DNA from: Alkalihalobacterium chitinilyticum
GTDB taxonomy: Bacteria; Bacillota; Bacilli; Bacillales; Bacillaceae_F
Assembly (NCBI RefSeq): GCF_029028005.1
Contig: NZ_JAOTPO010000017.1
Span: forward strand, 1 to 64,000
Length of the DNA: 64,000 bases
Direction of reading: 5' to 3'
The notes under the pieces are model-generated. The model had not been told where the DNA came from. It ran no database searches and saw only the letters and a program-made list of their open reading frames with translations. Position numbers and translations under genes: made by a program. Shown piece after piece: positions 25,709-34,522 of the stretch; positions within the stretch are counted from its first letter, which is position 1; each line of letters begins with the position of its first letter.

Positions 25709-26911
25709 ATGAAGCGTTCCCTAAATTATTTGGTGCTTTTATGTTTCTCCTTTTTACTTATAGGAACGGGATGTTGGGACCGTTATGAGTTAAATGATGT
25801 TTCAGTAGTAAGTGGCATGGCTCTGCATAAAGGAACCGAAGGAAAGCTACGCATATCGATTGAAGCCATTAATGCTAAGCAAATCTATGAAGGGGAAAGT
25901 GATGGAGGAACACCAGCGATCGTTTATGGAATAGAAGGAAACACAGTAGCAGAGTTAGTAGACAAAATGAATGTAGGTTATACGAGAAAACTGATCTTTT
26001 CCCATATTCAAACGGTGGTCATTGACGAAGAATTGGCAAAAGAAGGTGTAGGTGAATTCTTTCAATACTTAGAACGAAATGGTGAATTTCGTAATGACTT
26101 TAAAATTATTATTGCCCATGGAGTAAGGGCTGAAGATATCATTAGTACAACATATCCTATTCAAAAAGTGCCTTCTCTAAAATTAACAATACAAATAGAT
26201 ACGATGGAAGAGGAGTGGGGTGGTGAACCAAAAGTTCGTTTGACGGACTTTATTCGCGCAATTACTACGAGTGGCAGGCATCCAGTAACAGCAGCAATGA
26301 CAATCGACGGTGACCCTAATAAAGGACAGAATATTGGTCACATTAGAAATGTGCGACCTGAACCAATAGTCATTGTAGACGGAATTGCTGTATTTCATAA
26401 TGACAAGTTAGTAGGCTTTTTAAATACTGAAGATACGAGAAATTTTCTGTGGACACAAGATGAAATTAAACTTACGACATTAAGTGTCCCGTGTAGCGAA
26501 AATAAATTTATGGGTATAAGAATAAAAAATTCATCAACAAAAATTAAAACTTCTTATAAAGAAAATAAGCCCATAATTACGGTCGATATCTTACTGGAAG
26601 CAGTTTTGCAATCGTCGCAGTGTACAGATAATTTAACGTCCATTGAAACGTATGAGAAGTATCAAGATTTCATTGATCATTATATCAGTGAGCAGGTTAA
26701 GGGTACTGTACAAAAGGTTCAACAAACCTATGGCATAGATATATTTGGCTTTGGGAATACATTTCACCGGCAGCACCCTAAAAAATTTAAAGAGTTTAAA
26801 GGTCGTTGGGATGACGAATTTGTTAAGGCGGATATCGATGTCGCAACGAGTGTTTATATTCGACGAGCGGGAATTCGAACCGAAGGATTTCTAGATAAGA
26901 TGAATAATTAA
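25709..26911 (+). CDS. Spore germination receptor C subunit lipoprotein (GerAC type)
   Basis: A 400-residue Ger(x)C-family lipoprotein. The signal peptide MKRSLNYLVLLCFSFLLIG ends at lipobox LIGTGC, giving the usual GCWDRYELNDVSVVSGMAL start of the mature protein. The remaining domains follow the family: KLIFSHIQTVVIDEELAKEG and a C-terminal QKVQQTYGIDIFGFGNTFHR. C subunits are anchored by diacylglycerol to the inner spore membrane and are needed for receptor function. It is the last gene of the operon; a stem-loop follows. Confidence 0.92.
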   Translation: MKRSLNYLVLLCFSFLLIGTGCWDRYELNDVSVVSGMALHKGTEGKLRISIEAINAKQIYEGESDGGTPAIVYGIEGNTVAELVDKMNVGYTRKLIFSHIQTVVIDEELAKEGVGEFFQYLERNGEFRNDFKIIIAHGVRAEDIISTTYPIQKVPSLKLTIQIDTMEEEWGGEPKVRLTDFIRAITTSGRHPVTAAMTIDGDPNKGQNIGHIRNVRPEPIVIVDGIAVFHNDKLVGFLNTEDTRNFLWTQDEIKLTTLSVPCSENKFMGIRIKNSSTKIKTSYKENKPIITVDILLEAVLQSSQCTDNLTSIETYEKYQDFIDHYISEQVKGTVQKVQQTYGIDIFGFGNTFHRQHPKKFKEFKGRWDDEFVKADIDVATSVYIRRAGIRTEGFLDKMNN

Positions 26912-26932
26912 TTTTAACAAGATGGACAAGCC

Positions 26933-26957
26933 GAGGTGGAGTTTTTTAATCCACCTC
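26933..26957 (+). terminator. Stem-loop after the ger operon
   Basis: GAGGTGGA (26933-26940) pairs perfectly with TCCACCTC (26950-26957) around a T-rich 9-base loop. No T-run follows the stem, so termination efficiency is uncertain. Confidence 0.5.
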
Positions 26958-26967
26958 AAAAATAATG

Positions 26968-27015
26968 TTGACATACTAGAAAAAATAATTATATAATTTA
27001 TCTTGAATTCGAGAT
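26968..27015 (+). promoter_or_regulatory. Promoter and MhqR-like operator of the marR gene
   Basis: TTGACA (26968-26973), 18 bases, then TATAAT (26992-26997) form a strong SigA promoter. Directly downstream, the near-perfect palindrome ATCTTGAATTCGAGAT (27000-27015) covers the expected transcription start. It resembles the MhqR operator known from B. subtilis, where MhqR represses quinone-detoxification genes. This implies autorepression of the regulator. Confidence 0.75.
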
Positions 27016-27028
27016 AAAAAGTAAGGAT

Positions 27029-27478
27029 TTGATTTATATGACAAATGATAAAAAACAAAACGAAGAGCTGGCTTTAAAATCATTTATCGTATTATCCCGT
27101 GCACATCGAGCGGTTTCAGATCGTGTAGAGGAAGATATTCGTCGGTATGGTTTAAATCCTACTGAATTTGCGGTATTAGAGTTACTTTTTCATAAAGGCG
27201 ACCAGGCCATACAACAAATTGGTAAGAAAGTTTTATTAGCAAGCGGGAGCATCACGTATGTGGTTGATAAACTAGAAAAGAAAAACCTAATCATTCGCAG
27301 AGCATGCCCAAAAGACCGCCGCGTGACGTATGCAGCCATTACTGAAGAAGGAAATGAATTAATGCGTAAAATCTTTCCGAGTCATCAGGAAGCGATAGAA
27401 AAAATCTTTTCCAGCTTAGATCAAGGTGAAAGAGAAACATTAATTGAATTATTAAAGAAATTAGGGATCAACGCTTAA
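27029..27478 (+). CDS. MarR-family repressor (MhqR-like)
   Basis: A 149-residue winged-helix regulator: helix-rich start, then LNPTEFAVLELLFHKGDQAIQQIGKKVLLASGS (shown in the family's DNA-binding core), the wing (CPKDRRVTYAAITEEGNELM) and a C-terminal dimer helix. Similarity to MhqR, which senses quinones and diamide-type stress, is supported by the operator palindromes at this gene and at the downstream oxidoreductase. No single Cys in the N-terminal region is obvious; one Cys lies in RACPKDRR before the wing and might sense electrophiles, but that is speculation. Confidence 0.88.
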   Translation: MIYMTNDKKQNEELALKSFIVLSRAHRAVSDRVEEDIRRYGLNPTEFAVLELLFHKGDQAIQQIGKKVLLASGSITYVVDKLEKKNLIIRRACPKDRRVTYAAITEEGNELMRKIFPSHQEAIEKIFSSLDQGERETLIELLKKLGINA

Positions 27479-27500
27479 AGCGCTCTAATTTTCGAACGAT

Positions 27501-27516
27501 ATCTTGAATTCGAGAA
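27501..27516. promoter_or_regulatory. Second MhqR-like operator
   Basis: ATCTTGAATTCGAGAA repeats the palindrome found at 27000-27015 with one changed end base. It lies 23 bases after the marR stop codon and about 140 bases before the operator at the oxidoreductase gene, so looping or an extra promoter is possible. Confidence 0.6.
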
Positions 27517-27613
27517 TAATTGAATAAAGATAGTTTAGTATCGATAAGAATGTGGGTATAGCTTTATTAATGGCTAAGACACATTTAGTGAATGTGAAAT
27601 TAAGATTTATTTG

Positions 27614-27656
27614 TTGGCTTAAATATCTCGAAGTCATATTATTTGAATTCGAGATT
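27614..27656 (+). promoter_or_regulatory. Promoter and MhqR-like operator of the quinone reductase gene
   Basis: TTGGCT (27614-27619), 17 bases and TATTAT (27637-27642) give a promoter. A TTTGAATTCGAGAT palindrome (27642-27655) overlaps the -10 downstream edge and an additional half-site ATCTCGAA lies in the spacer (27624-27631). Binding of the MarR protein would block this promoter. Confidence 0.65.
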
Positions 27657-27701
27657 TAAGATAAAATTACAATATAATCCAAAGGAGAGTGTCATACGAT
27701 T

Positions 27702-28313
27702 ATGTCAAATTTAAATTTAGCAATTATTTATTACAGTTCTACAGGTACTAACTACACGTTAGCAAAATGGGCGGAGGAAGCAGCGCAAGAAAATGGTGCA
27801 AATGTCAAAGTTTTAAAAGTACCTGAGTTAGCGCCCCAACAAGCGATTGATTCCAACCCAGCATGGAAAGCTCATGTGGAGGCAACAACAGACGTTCCTG
27901 AAGTTTCACTTGAAGACTTAGAGTGGGCCGATGCTATTATTTTCAGTGTACCAACTCGCTTTGGTAACATGCCCGCGCAAATGAAACAATTTCTAGATAC
28001 CACTGGAGGATTATGGTTCCAAGGGAAATTAATTAATAAAGTAGTAAGTGCAATGAGTTCAGCACAAAACGCTCACGGTGGTCAAGAAGCAACAATTTTA
28101 TCTCTATATACTTCGATGTTCCACTGGGGAGCAATTGTGGCTGCACCAGGATACACAGATCCTGTGTTATTTACAACAGGCGGAAACCCATATGGAGCAA
28201 GTGTTACAGTAGATCAAGACGGAAACATGCAAGAAGATGTTCAGCCTGCTGTACAACACCAAGTAAAACGTACATTAGACATTGCAAGATTAGTTAAACA
28301 AGGTAATCAATAA
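27702..28313 (+). CDS. WrbA-like NAD(P)H:quinone oxidoreductase (flavodoxin fold)
   Basis: A 203-residue FMN-binding protein of the WrbA family. The phosphate loop is YYSSTGTNYTLAKWAEEA, followed by PTRFGNMPAQMKQFLDTTG and the active-site region SAQNAHGGQEATILSLYTS with FHWGAIVAAPGYTDP. WrbA enzymes reduce quinones by two electrons and avoid semiquinone radicals. It has its own promoter with an MhqR-like operator and is paired with the MarR gene, so it is most likely the effector of a quinone-stress switch. AAAGGAG precedes the ATG. Confidence 0.9.
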   Translation: MSNLNLAIIYYSSTGTNYTLAKWAEEAAQENGANVKVLKVPELAPQQAIDSNPAWKAHVEATTDVPEVSLEDLEWADAIIFSVPTRFGNMPAQMKQFLDTTGGLWFQGKLINKVVSAMSSAQNAHGGQEATILSLYTSMFHWGAIVAAPGYTDPVLFTTGGNPYGASVTVDQDGNMQEDVQPAVQHQVKRTLDIARLVKQGNQ

Positions 28314-28323
28314 AAAATATATG

Positions 28324-28361
28324 AGCAGGAGTTGATCACTTAAGTCAGCTCCTGCTTTTTT
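28324..28361 (+). terminator. Terminator after the quinone reductase gene
   Basis: AGCAGGAG pairs with CTCCTGCT, with inner TGA/TCA pairing, and TTTTT follows. Confidence 0.88.
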
Positions 28362-28469
28362 AGTATGTTGGGGGAAACATCCAAAAAAGGGTGCTTTTTT
28401 GAATTGAGAAAAAGAATCAGATCAAGGAAAATAAGTAGAAGTGTGTTCATTCTAAAGGGGCGTGATGAC

Positions 28470-29552
28470 GTGGGTACAAAGGAAATGAATGAAGTATATT
28501 GGCTGCGTATCATAGCTTGTTTGAGTGTTGTCCTAACTCATGCTGTAAGCAGGGTAATAACAGACTTCTCTTTGTCGGGGGATCTACGGGTGGTATATCG
28601 CACCCTTCAAATGTTGTTGTTGTACGGGACGCCAATGTTTGTATTGATCTCAACTATTGTGATGACGCATGCTTACAAAGAAAAAATTCCGAACGGTTTC
28701 CTTATAAAGAGGATCAAGTATATATTAGTCCCTTATTTAGTAATGGCGACGTTTTATGCGGGCCATAAATATATTCGATTTGACTGGACATTTAAAGATT
28801 TTGCTATTGAACTTGGGTTTAATTTTATAGGACAGTGGCACGGGTATTTTGTCTTAATTATCTTTCAGTTTTATTTACTGCATTTATTATTTATAAAGTA
28901 TTTGAAGCGATTTAAAGCTATGCATGTCTTAATCGTAAGCTTTATCATTAGCGCAGGGTATTGGATAGGCTTTTATTTCTTTTTTATCGATTTCGTGCAG
29001 CATTCGAGTTATCTGACTCTATTCTTTTCAAGAATTTTGATTTTTGGTTGGTTATTTTATTATGTTGTTGCCTACTATTGTGGGAGAAATTATGAAATGT
29101 TTATTGATAAGTTGCATAGATATTGGATGGTCGTAGTGTTAGGTACTATAGTTTCAGTGGGGCTTGTACAGTTTATATATCATTCAGGAATGTTAATGCG
29201 AGTGACATCAGCTCGTTTTGATATTATTCCTTACACCGTCATGTTATTCTTTCTCTTCTTTCTGCTGTTTTCGAAACTGAATCGAATTCCAACGTGGATC
29301 GTTTCTATAAGTGGATATTCGTATGGGATTTATTTGCTACATCCTTTTGTTCAAACGATGGTTAGAAGCTGGTTCCCATTATTAGAAATAACACCATTCG
29401 GTTATATGATTGTTCAATTTATTGCGGGGGTTATTGTTCCGATTATTTTCATCTATCTTTTATCTAAATTTCATTTGGGTGCCTTTATTGTGGGGAAAAC
29501 AACGACTCGCAAGAAAGTCTTTAGAGAAACAGCAATGTCTAAAGCGGCATAA
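28470..29552 (+). CDS. Acyltransferase family 3 membrane protein
   Basis: A protein of about 360 residues with ten predicted membrane helices, of the acyltransferase 3 family (the OafA/WecH/IcaC group), which acylates surface sugars or polymers. The start of the domain, EVYWLRIIACLSVVLTHAVS, holds the conserved His near residue 20, and SGYSYGIYLLHPFVQTMV near the C-terminus is typical. The frame is open from 28365 but the upstream part reads as a Lys/Arg-rich segment without a ribosome site. GTG at 28470 follows AAAGGGG; ATG at 28485 is an alternative. The acyl acceptor is unknown. Confidence 0.8.
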   Translation: MGTKEMNEVYWLRIIACLSVVLTHAVSRVITDFSLSGDLRVVYRTLQMLLLYGTPMFVLISTIVMTHAYKEKIPNGFLIKRIKYILVPYLVMATFYAGHKYIRFDWTFKDFAIELGFNFIGQWHGYFVLIIFQFYLLHLLFIKYLKRFKAMHVLIVSFIISAGYWIGFYFFFIDFVQHSSYLTLFFSRILIFGWLFYYVVAYYCGRNYEMFIDKLHRYWMVVVLGTIVSVGLVQFIYHSGMLMRVTSARFDIIPYTVMLFFLFFLLFSKLNRIPTWIVSISGYSYGIYLLHPFVQTMVRSWFPLLEITPFGYMIVQFIAGVIVPIIFIYLLSKFHLGAFIVGKTTTRKKVFRETAMSKAA

Positions 29553-29678
29553 GGAACGAATTAAAGGTTTGTAAGTATAGGTTTTATTAGAGAAGTTTAA
29601 AAAGGGTATATTCGTGTAGAGTATAAAATTACAAGGTTGAAGTACACTATAGGTGATTTTCTTGAAAGGGATGGTTAT

Positions 29679-30002
29679 GTGAAGAAATTATCAATTGGTG
29701 TACTTTCAGCTTTATTTTTGTCGTTGACGGCATTCGGACCGTTGCCTGCACAAGCAGAATTTAACGATAACGAAGCTGAAGTCCAAGAAGTAGAGTTAAC
29801 AGAAGAGCAAAAACAAGAATTGGCTGTTTTACATAAGGAAGCTTTTGAAAAGAAGAAAGAAATTATTGAGAAGTATGTTGAGTTTGGCGTGTTTAGTGCA
29901 GAAAAAGGGAATAAAATTATTGAAAAATTTGAAAGTCATTATGAAAAGCTTGAAGACGATGGTTATATTCCGAAATGGGACCATAAGAGAAAACATCATT
30001 AA
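29679..30002 (+). CDS. Secreted YckD-like protein (DUF2680)
   Basis: A 107-residue exported protein. A signal peptide (KKLSIGVLSALFLSLTAFG, cleavage likely after PLPAQA) is followed by a short acidic stretch and the DUF2680 region: LTEEQKQELAVLHKEAFEKK and IIEKYVEFGVFSAEKGNKI, ending GYIPKWDH. This resembles B. subtilis YckD, function unknown. The frame opens at 29637, but AAAGGG 8-9 bases before GTG at 29679 and the signal peptide locate the start. It converges with the LysM gene across a perfect hairpin. Confidence 0.8.
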   Translation: MKKLSIGVLSALFLSLTAFGPLPAQAEFNDNEAEVQEVELTEEQKQELAVLHKEAFEKKKEIIEKYVEFGVFSAEKGNKIIEKFESHYEKLEDDGYIPKWDHKRKHH

Positions 30003-30080
30003 AGCAGGCGTTATTGCTAGGTTAGTTCAATTAATTAGCCGGAAGATAAGTTGTAGTTTTTAAGAAGGTGTATAGTGAAT

Positions 30081-30115
30081 GAAAAGAGGATGACCAACGT
30101 TGTCATCCTCTTTTC
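30081..30115. terminator. Bidirectional terminator between yckD-like and LysM genes
   Basis: GAAAAGAGGATGAC (30081-30094) pairs perfectly with GTCATCCTCTTTTC (30102-30115). The A/T-rich stem flanks serve both directions, and the hairpin overlaps the LysM stop codon. Confidence 0.88.
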
Positions 30116-30920
30116 ATATTTGAAATTTGATCGTTTGCAATTGATTTAGTAAAGAAGGTGTAATATCTTCAGCTTCTTCTTTATCGAGGAGGTGAAGTGT
30201 GAATTTGACGAGTTGACCATTGATTTTTTTAACAACTATACTCTGTTGAACTTTTGGGTTAGAGCTTGTGAAATAAAATTCGGATCCTTTGTAAAATGGG
30301 TGGACATTTTTTAGGTCTTTAACTTCTTTAACATTCCCTGTCGTATTCAAGTATTCCTGGGCATTCTTTTTTAAACCTGACAGGTTGGCTTTGGTATCAA
30401 CGAGTTCGACTCTTACAAAAAATCCAGGGTCTCGTTTGGAGAAGAGTTGATATTTACCAGGTTCTTCTTTTACAAACTGATATCCGTTTTGAACCGTTAG
30501 TTTAACTTCTTTGTTCATCGCAGGGATAGAGTTGTCTGTGACAGGTTTTCCTTTAATGACTAGTTTTTGTCCTGGGAAAATGGTATTCGTTGTCAAACCG
30601 TTTAACTTCTTTAAATCGTTTACTTTCATCTGATGTTTTTTAGCAATACTGTATAAAGTGTCGCCTCTTTTCACGACATAAGAAGTGGCAGCGTCCTTCA
30701 CTTGAAGCTTTTGCCCAGGAAAAATGATGTTGTTTTTTAAATTGTTGGCTTGTTTTAATTCATTAACTGTCGTCTTATTTTCTTGAGCGATTCGAAATAG
30801 TGTATCTCCTCTTTTCACTTCATAAATTGCTGCATCTGCACTGTGAACAAATCCCATCATAGCTGTAACTCCAAGTGATAAAGCCATCATTTTTATTGCA
30901 TTTTTTTTCAAATTAAACAT
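30114..30920 (-). CDS. Secreted protein with two LysM domains
   Basis: A 268-residue exported protein. The signal peptide (MFNLKKNAIKMMALSLGVTA, cleavage near HSADA) is followed by two LysM repeats, YEVKRGDTLFRIAQENKTTV and YVVKRGDTLYSIAKKHQMKV, which bind peptidoglycan. A C-terminal domain of about 125 residues (VQNGYQFVKEEPGKYQLFSK, and DPGFFVRVELVDTKANL) has no catalytic motif I know. It is probably a cell-wall or spore-coat associated protein. The C-terminal domain may be a stand-alone sensor or binding module; function not known. Confidence 0.82.
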   Translation of the reverse strand: MFNLKKNAIKMMALSLGVTAMMGFVHSADAAIYEVKRGDTLFRIAQENKTTVNELKQANNLKNNIIFPGQKLQVKDAATSYVVKRGDTLYSIAKKHQMKVNDLKKLNGLTTNTIFPGQKLVIKGKPVTDNSIPAMNKEVKLTVQNGYQFVKEEPGKYQLFSKRDPGFFVRVELVDTKANLSGLKKNAQEYLNTTGNVKEVKDLKNVHPFYKGSEFYFTSSNPKVQQSIVVKKINGQLVKFTLHLLDKEEAEDITPSLLNQLQTIKFQI

Positions 30921-31236
30921 TTTGAATGCACCTCGTATTTTTATTTTTTACTAACGTAGATTACTGCATCATCCATTTATAAAACTGGTTTAAGGAACTA
31001 GTTGAATTGAAGCACTTCCAATCAGCAGGGGCCCTCCACTGAGTGAAATGAACTTATTGTGAATGTGTTTCCAAACGATTAGACGGAGGATTCCGAAAGA
31101 AAGTTACAAAATAAACAAGCCTAAAAATAAAATTATTTGAAACTGAAAAAACGCTGATGACAAGGTACGCGCCTACACGTCATTCCTACGAACGCAATAG
31201 TATATATGGACTTTGCAAATGTAGGGAGGCGAAATA
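30921..31236. other. Intergenic stretch between divergent LysM and DUF1906 genes
   Basis: 316 bases with the start regions of both flanking genes. I found no convincing promoter pair, riboswitch or repeat. The ribosome site GGGAGG for the right-hand gene is at its end. Confidence 0.5.
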
Positions 31237-32202
31237 GTGCGTCAGTATGTTGTTCTAGCAACCGTTTTTATTTTAGCTTTTGCTTCCTTTTTCTTTTTTG
31301 TAATAAATGACGGTTACGAACGAACTCTTATTTGCGAAAACGGCCAAAAAGAAGATCGAAAAGAAAATGGTGCAAAGGATGAGGACCAAGAAATTGGGAA
31401 TGGAAATAACGGGGAAAGCAATGGAGAGGAACAAAACGGTGAGACCGGAGAGAATGGAGAAGGTAATGGAGAAGAGACAAATGGAGAGAACGACGAAGGA
31501 AACGGTGAAAACGGTACGATTAATGGAAACGAAGAAGATGAAGGCGAGATTGTCTGGGGTGTTGATTCGGCTAGTTTAACGACTGAAGAATTATATGCCT
31601 GTGTGACATCGAACTTTGGGGAACCTGAGATTTGGGGACGATATTTAGAAGATAAGGACGGAGTTTCTTTTGGCTTAACGGAAGATGAAGTAAGTTTTCT
31701 TCATCAACAAGGTGTGTCTATTCTAGTAATCTATAATCATTTTACGGATGGTACGACATACGACAAAGGGGTAGCGGAGGCCGAAGTTGCGATTGAGTAT
31801 GCCGAACGCATTGGCGTTCCAGAAGGAGTAGCGATCTTTGCGAACGTCGAACCAGAATATCCGATCGACTCAGCTTTTATACAAGGCTGGTACGACACAC
31901 TACAACCATCGATTTATAATGCCGCTATTTACGGATTATTTGATGCAGAAAGTGATGTGTGGACAGCGTTCGAAGGAGCCATTAACGAAAACGCTGAAAT
32001 CGCGGATAATATGATTGTCTGGGCAAACCAACCTCAAATTGGGATAACAACAGAAGAAAATGCACCGGAAGAGTACGAACCAGGTCCGCCAAACGACTGG
32101 TTGAATTGGGCATGGCAATATGGAATCGATGCTGAAACTTGTAATATTGATACGAATCTGTTTAACTCCTTGATTTTTGATTATGTGTGGCAGCCGGAAT
32201 AA
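31237..32202 (+). CDS. Membrane-anchored DUF1906 (glycoside-hydrolase-like) protein
   Basis: A 321-residue protein. The N-terminus is a single membrane helix (YVVLATVFILAFASFFFFVI), followed by a low-complexity linker of about 80 residues made mostly of Asn, Gly and Glu (repeats such as NGEEQNGETGENGEG). The C-terminal 220 residues form a DUF1906 / Rv2525c-like domain with a TIM-barrel look: GVDSASLTTEELYACV, FGEPEIWGRYLEDKDG, VAIFANVEPEYPIDSAFIQG and WQYGID. Related domains occur on secreted cell-wall proteins and resemble GH25 lysozymes. Start is GTG behind GGGAGG. It likely projects from the membrane into the wall; activity is not established. Confidence 0.78.
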   Translation: MRQYVVLATVFILAFASFFFFVINDGYERTLICENGQKEDRKENGAKDEDQEIGNGNNGESNGEEQNGETGENGEGNGEETNGENDEGNGENGTINGNEEDEGEIVWGVDSASLTTEELYACVTSNFGEPEIWGRYLEDKDGVSFGLTEDEVSFLHQQGVSILVIYNHFTDGTTYDKGVAEAEVAIEYAERIGVPEGVAIFANVEPEYPIDSAFIQGWYDTLQPSIYNAAIYGLFDAESDVWTAFEGAINENAEIADNMIVWANQPQIGITTEENAPEEYEPGPPNDWLNWAWQYGIDAETCNIDTNLFNSLIFDYVWQPE

Positions 32203-32220
32203 GAGAAAATATAATGATAG

Positions 32221-32260
32221 AAAGGAGTGAGGTTACGATACAGCCTCGTTCCTTTTTATT
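32221..32260 (+). terminator. Terminator after the DUF1906 gene
   Basis: AAAGGAGTGAGG pairs with CCTCGTTCCTTT around an 11-base loop and is followed by TTATTT. Confidence 0.82.
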
Positions 32261-32428
32261 TAGTAACTAAAATAACTTATTGTATACCGCTCATAAACCA
32301 CTCTGTACTATTGTCTTGTATTATGTTCCGGCTGAATTAGTACTATAGGGATGTGATCTTTACTAAATGGAAATGGAGTTACAATGTTATATTTTCAAGT
32401 AGCTACTATTAAATCCAATAAATTAATA

Positions 32429-32457
32429 TTGTAACTTTTTTAATAGTTTATTATAAT
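32429..32457 (+). promoter_or_regulatory. SigA-type promoter of the PocR-GAF-LuxR regulator
   Basis: TTGTAA (32429-32434), 17 bases, TATAAT (32452-32457). It lies about 55 bases before the TTG start. The gap 32203-32512 otherwise contains only the terminator of the preceding gene. Confidence 0.6.
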
Positions 32458-32512
32458 TTAATACTGATTTCATTAGAATAGAAGTGATTACTTTTGGGGG
32501 GAGAAAACGAAA

Positions 32513-34318
32513 TTGAATAGCAATCCAAACCTTGTAAAGGAACTTCAAGGGATGAATAGCCAACATTTAAAACTGTCAATTGCAATCACAGATAAACAAG
32601 GCGAATTAATGTTATCCCCAACCCATATTGGAAATATTTCAACAGAAATTTTAAATGATAGAGATGTAACCTTCTGTGAAATAATTCAGAGGTTTAATAA
32701 AAATAAACAAACGATTGTGTTTGATGCATTTAATGAAAAGTATCTGGGGATGAAGTTTTTTCTCGTTCCAATAACTCGTAATCGGGAACCCTCTCACTTC
32801 ATCTGGGCCGGACCATTTGTGGAAAGTGAAAGTACAAAAGATTTAATAGAGAATAGGTATAGAAAATCGGGATTGTCCGAGCAAAAAATTCAGGGTTTTC
32901 TTAACAATCTTTGTATTATTGATGGTAAAAGTGTGAAAAAATACATTGATCAGCTACAAAAATTAGCAATATTCGTTGGAGATTTTTTTCACACAAAATT
33001 TAATAAAGAAATTGAGGGGAAGTTACATCAATTAAATAGTGTGATTGACCAGCTGTCTGAAAACGAAGGTAGTGTAATCCCTGTACTACTTAGTAAAATA
33101 CTTCAAACATATAACAGTGACTCAAATCAATCCAAAGAAACAGAAATTGTATACATTGGATATGCAGAAAAAAAACAGAATTCTATTTATGAAATTCAAC
33201 ATATACTAGGAGATTCAGCAACAAATTTAATAGGTAATCAGTTTTATGTTGGTGAAGGGTTTCTTGGACAATCCATAGCATTAAGGAAAAGTATGCAGTG
33301 GCATAAAATTAAAAATGATCCAAGACTCTCCTTCTTTGGTGAACGAGGATTGGATATTGATCATTTATTTAGCTTTCCAATTATGTATAAAGAAGAAGTG
33401 TATGGGGTAATTTTTGGTTCTTGTAAAGAAATGTTCACTTGGAGTGACCATTATATTCATCATGCTAGTCTAATTGCGAATAAAGTAGGCAAAAGATTAT
33501 ATATTAAAGAATTAAAAAGGAAAAAAAATAATACAAAAATTAAACTCGATATTCATAAACAGGTTTTACAAATATTAATGCAAAAAAGGTCCAAAAAAGC
33601 AACATTATATATAATTATAGATATGTTACGAGATTATACACAATCGATAGATTTAAGTTTAATATATACGAACAATCATCACGAGACTGAAATTATTTCA
33701 CGAGGTATTTTTTCCAATCAAGCCCATCTTTTGGAACTCTTTACGAAGTATATAAAAACTGACCTTTCGTTAGTACGTCTAAACTTATTTAACATTGTTA
33801 GTGCAGGAAAAAACAGTATTGTAGAGATCCCCATTGTCAAGAAAGGAAACGTATATGCTTTATTAGTAGCTCATGTAGTGAGTGAGAAGCTCGACAAGAT
33901 GGATTTACTACACTTTTGTAGTGATATCATAAGTGAACTCCTATCTCATCCAAAGTTTTTTAATGAAGAAGGCCAGTCCTCTAGCGATACAGGAGATTAT
34001 TCCTATATCAAGACTACTTCTAGTACTGCATTACTAGATCCTAAATTATCAGTTGAACAAGGGGTAATAAAAGGAGAAAATCTCACAAAAGTTTCTAACA
34101 TCAAAACAGTAATAGAGGATTTATCCCTAACAAAAAGAGAGAAAGAAGTATTGTATTTAGTATTAGAAGGTCTTAATAACCAAGAAGTAGCGGAAACTTT
34201 AGTCATCAGTATTCATACAGTAAAAAATCACTTAACAAACATCTTTCAAAAATTAAACGTTCAGGATCGCTCACAAGCTTTCGCTTTAATATACCGCCTC
34301 AAATATAAACAACAGTAA
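32513..34318 (+). CDS. PocR-GAF-LuxR transcriptional regulator
   Basis: A 601-residue regulator with three parts. Residues about 3-165 look like a PocR ligand-binding domain ([40 protein letters not shown]). Residues about 185-330 look like a GAF domain ([40 protein letters not shown]). A less clear region of about 150 residues follows. The C-terminus carries a LuxR-type helix-turn-helix ([38 protein letters not shown]). The TTG start follows GGGGGGAG by about 9 bases. A terminator separates it from the chemosensory operon, but its position makes it the natural candidate to regulate that operon in response to a small ligand. That link is inference. Confidence 0.8.
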   Translation: MNSNPNLVKELQGMNSQHLKLSIAITDKQGELMLSPTHIGNISTEILNDRDVTFCEIIQRFNKNKQTIVFDAFNEKYLGMKFFLVPITRNREPSHFIWAGPFVESESTKDLIENRYRKSGLSEQKIQGFLNNLCIIDGKSVKKYIDQLQKLAIFVGDFFHTKFNKEIEGKLHQLNSVIDQLSENEGSVIPVLLSKILQTYNSDSNQSKETEIVYIGYAEKKQNSIYEIQHILGDSATNLIGNQFYVGEGFLGQSIALRKSMQWHKIKNDPRLSFFGERGLDIDHLFSFPIMYKEEVYGVIFGSCKEMFTWSDHYIHHASLIANKVGKRLYIKELKRKKNNTKIKLDIHKQVLQILMQKRSKKATLYIIIDMLRDYTQSIDLSLIYTNNHHETEIISRGIFSNQAHLLELFTKYIKTDLSLVRLNLFNIVSAGKNSIVEIPIVKKGNVYALLVAHVVSEKLDKMDLLHFCSDIISELLSHPKFFNEEGQSSSDTGDYSYIKTTSSTALLDPKLSVEQGVIKGENLTKVSNIKTVIEDLSLTKREKEVLYLVLEGLNNQEVAETLVISIHTVKNHLTNIFQKLNVQDRSQAFALIYRLKYKQQ

Positions 34319-34352
34319 TAGACTTAAAATATAATCTAAAAAATCAAATAAG

Positions 34353-34449
34353 AAAAAAGCTAGCTCTTAAGTACTAGTTTTTCGATCACTACTAATTATG
34401 TCCTATTAGAGTGAATGAGAAACAAACTTAATCATGAGCTAGCTTTTTT
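34353..34449. terminator. Long-loop terminator between the regulator and cheW
   Basis: AAAAAAGCTAGCTC pairs perfectly with GAGCTAGCTTTTTT, with a loop of 69 bases. The stem is symmetric, so it can act on both strands. Confidence 0.75.
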
Positions 34450-34480
34450 CTATGGGTTAAAGCTATAAAACCTAATCTAA

Positions 34481-34522
34481 TGTGATATTGATCACTGAAA
34501 GTATAGGAGGGTTTAGTATAAA
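34481..34522 (+). promoter_or_regulatory. Fnr/CRP-like site and -10 element ahead of the chemosensory operon
   Basis: TGTGATATTGATCACT (34481-34496) matches the Fnr/CRP-type box TGTGA-N6-TCACA at 9 of 10 positions. TATAAA at 34517-34522 would place transcription start near 34529, so the box is centred at about -40.5, the class II activator position. There is no -35 hexamer, as expected of an activator-dependent promoter. The gap 34319-34644 otherwise holds the terminator and AT-rich sequence. Which regulator binds is unknown; none of the CRP/Fnr family is in the window. Confidence 0.5.

Noticed and set aside
34458-34488. SigD (flagellar sigma) promoter before cheW, with TAAA and GATAT
   Set aside because: Spacing between the two elements is 11 or 19 bases instead of about 15, and the -10 lacks the GCC part. 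The Fnr-like site explains the region better.
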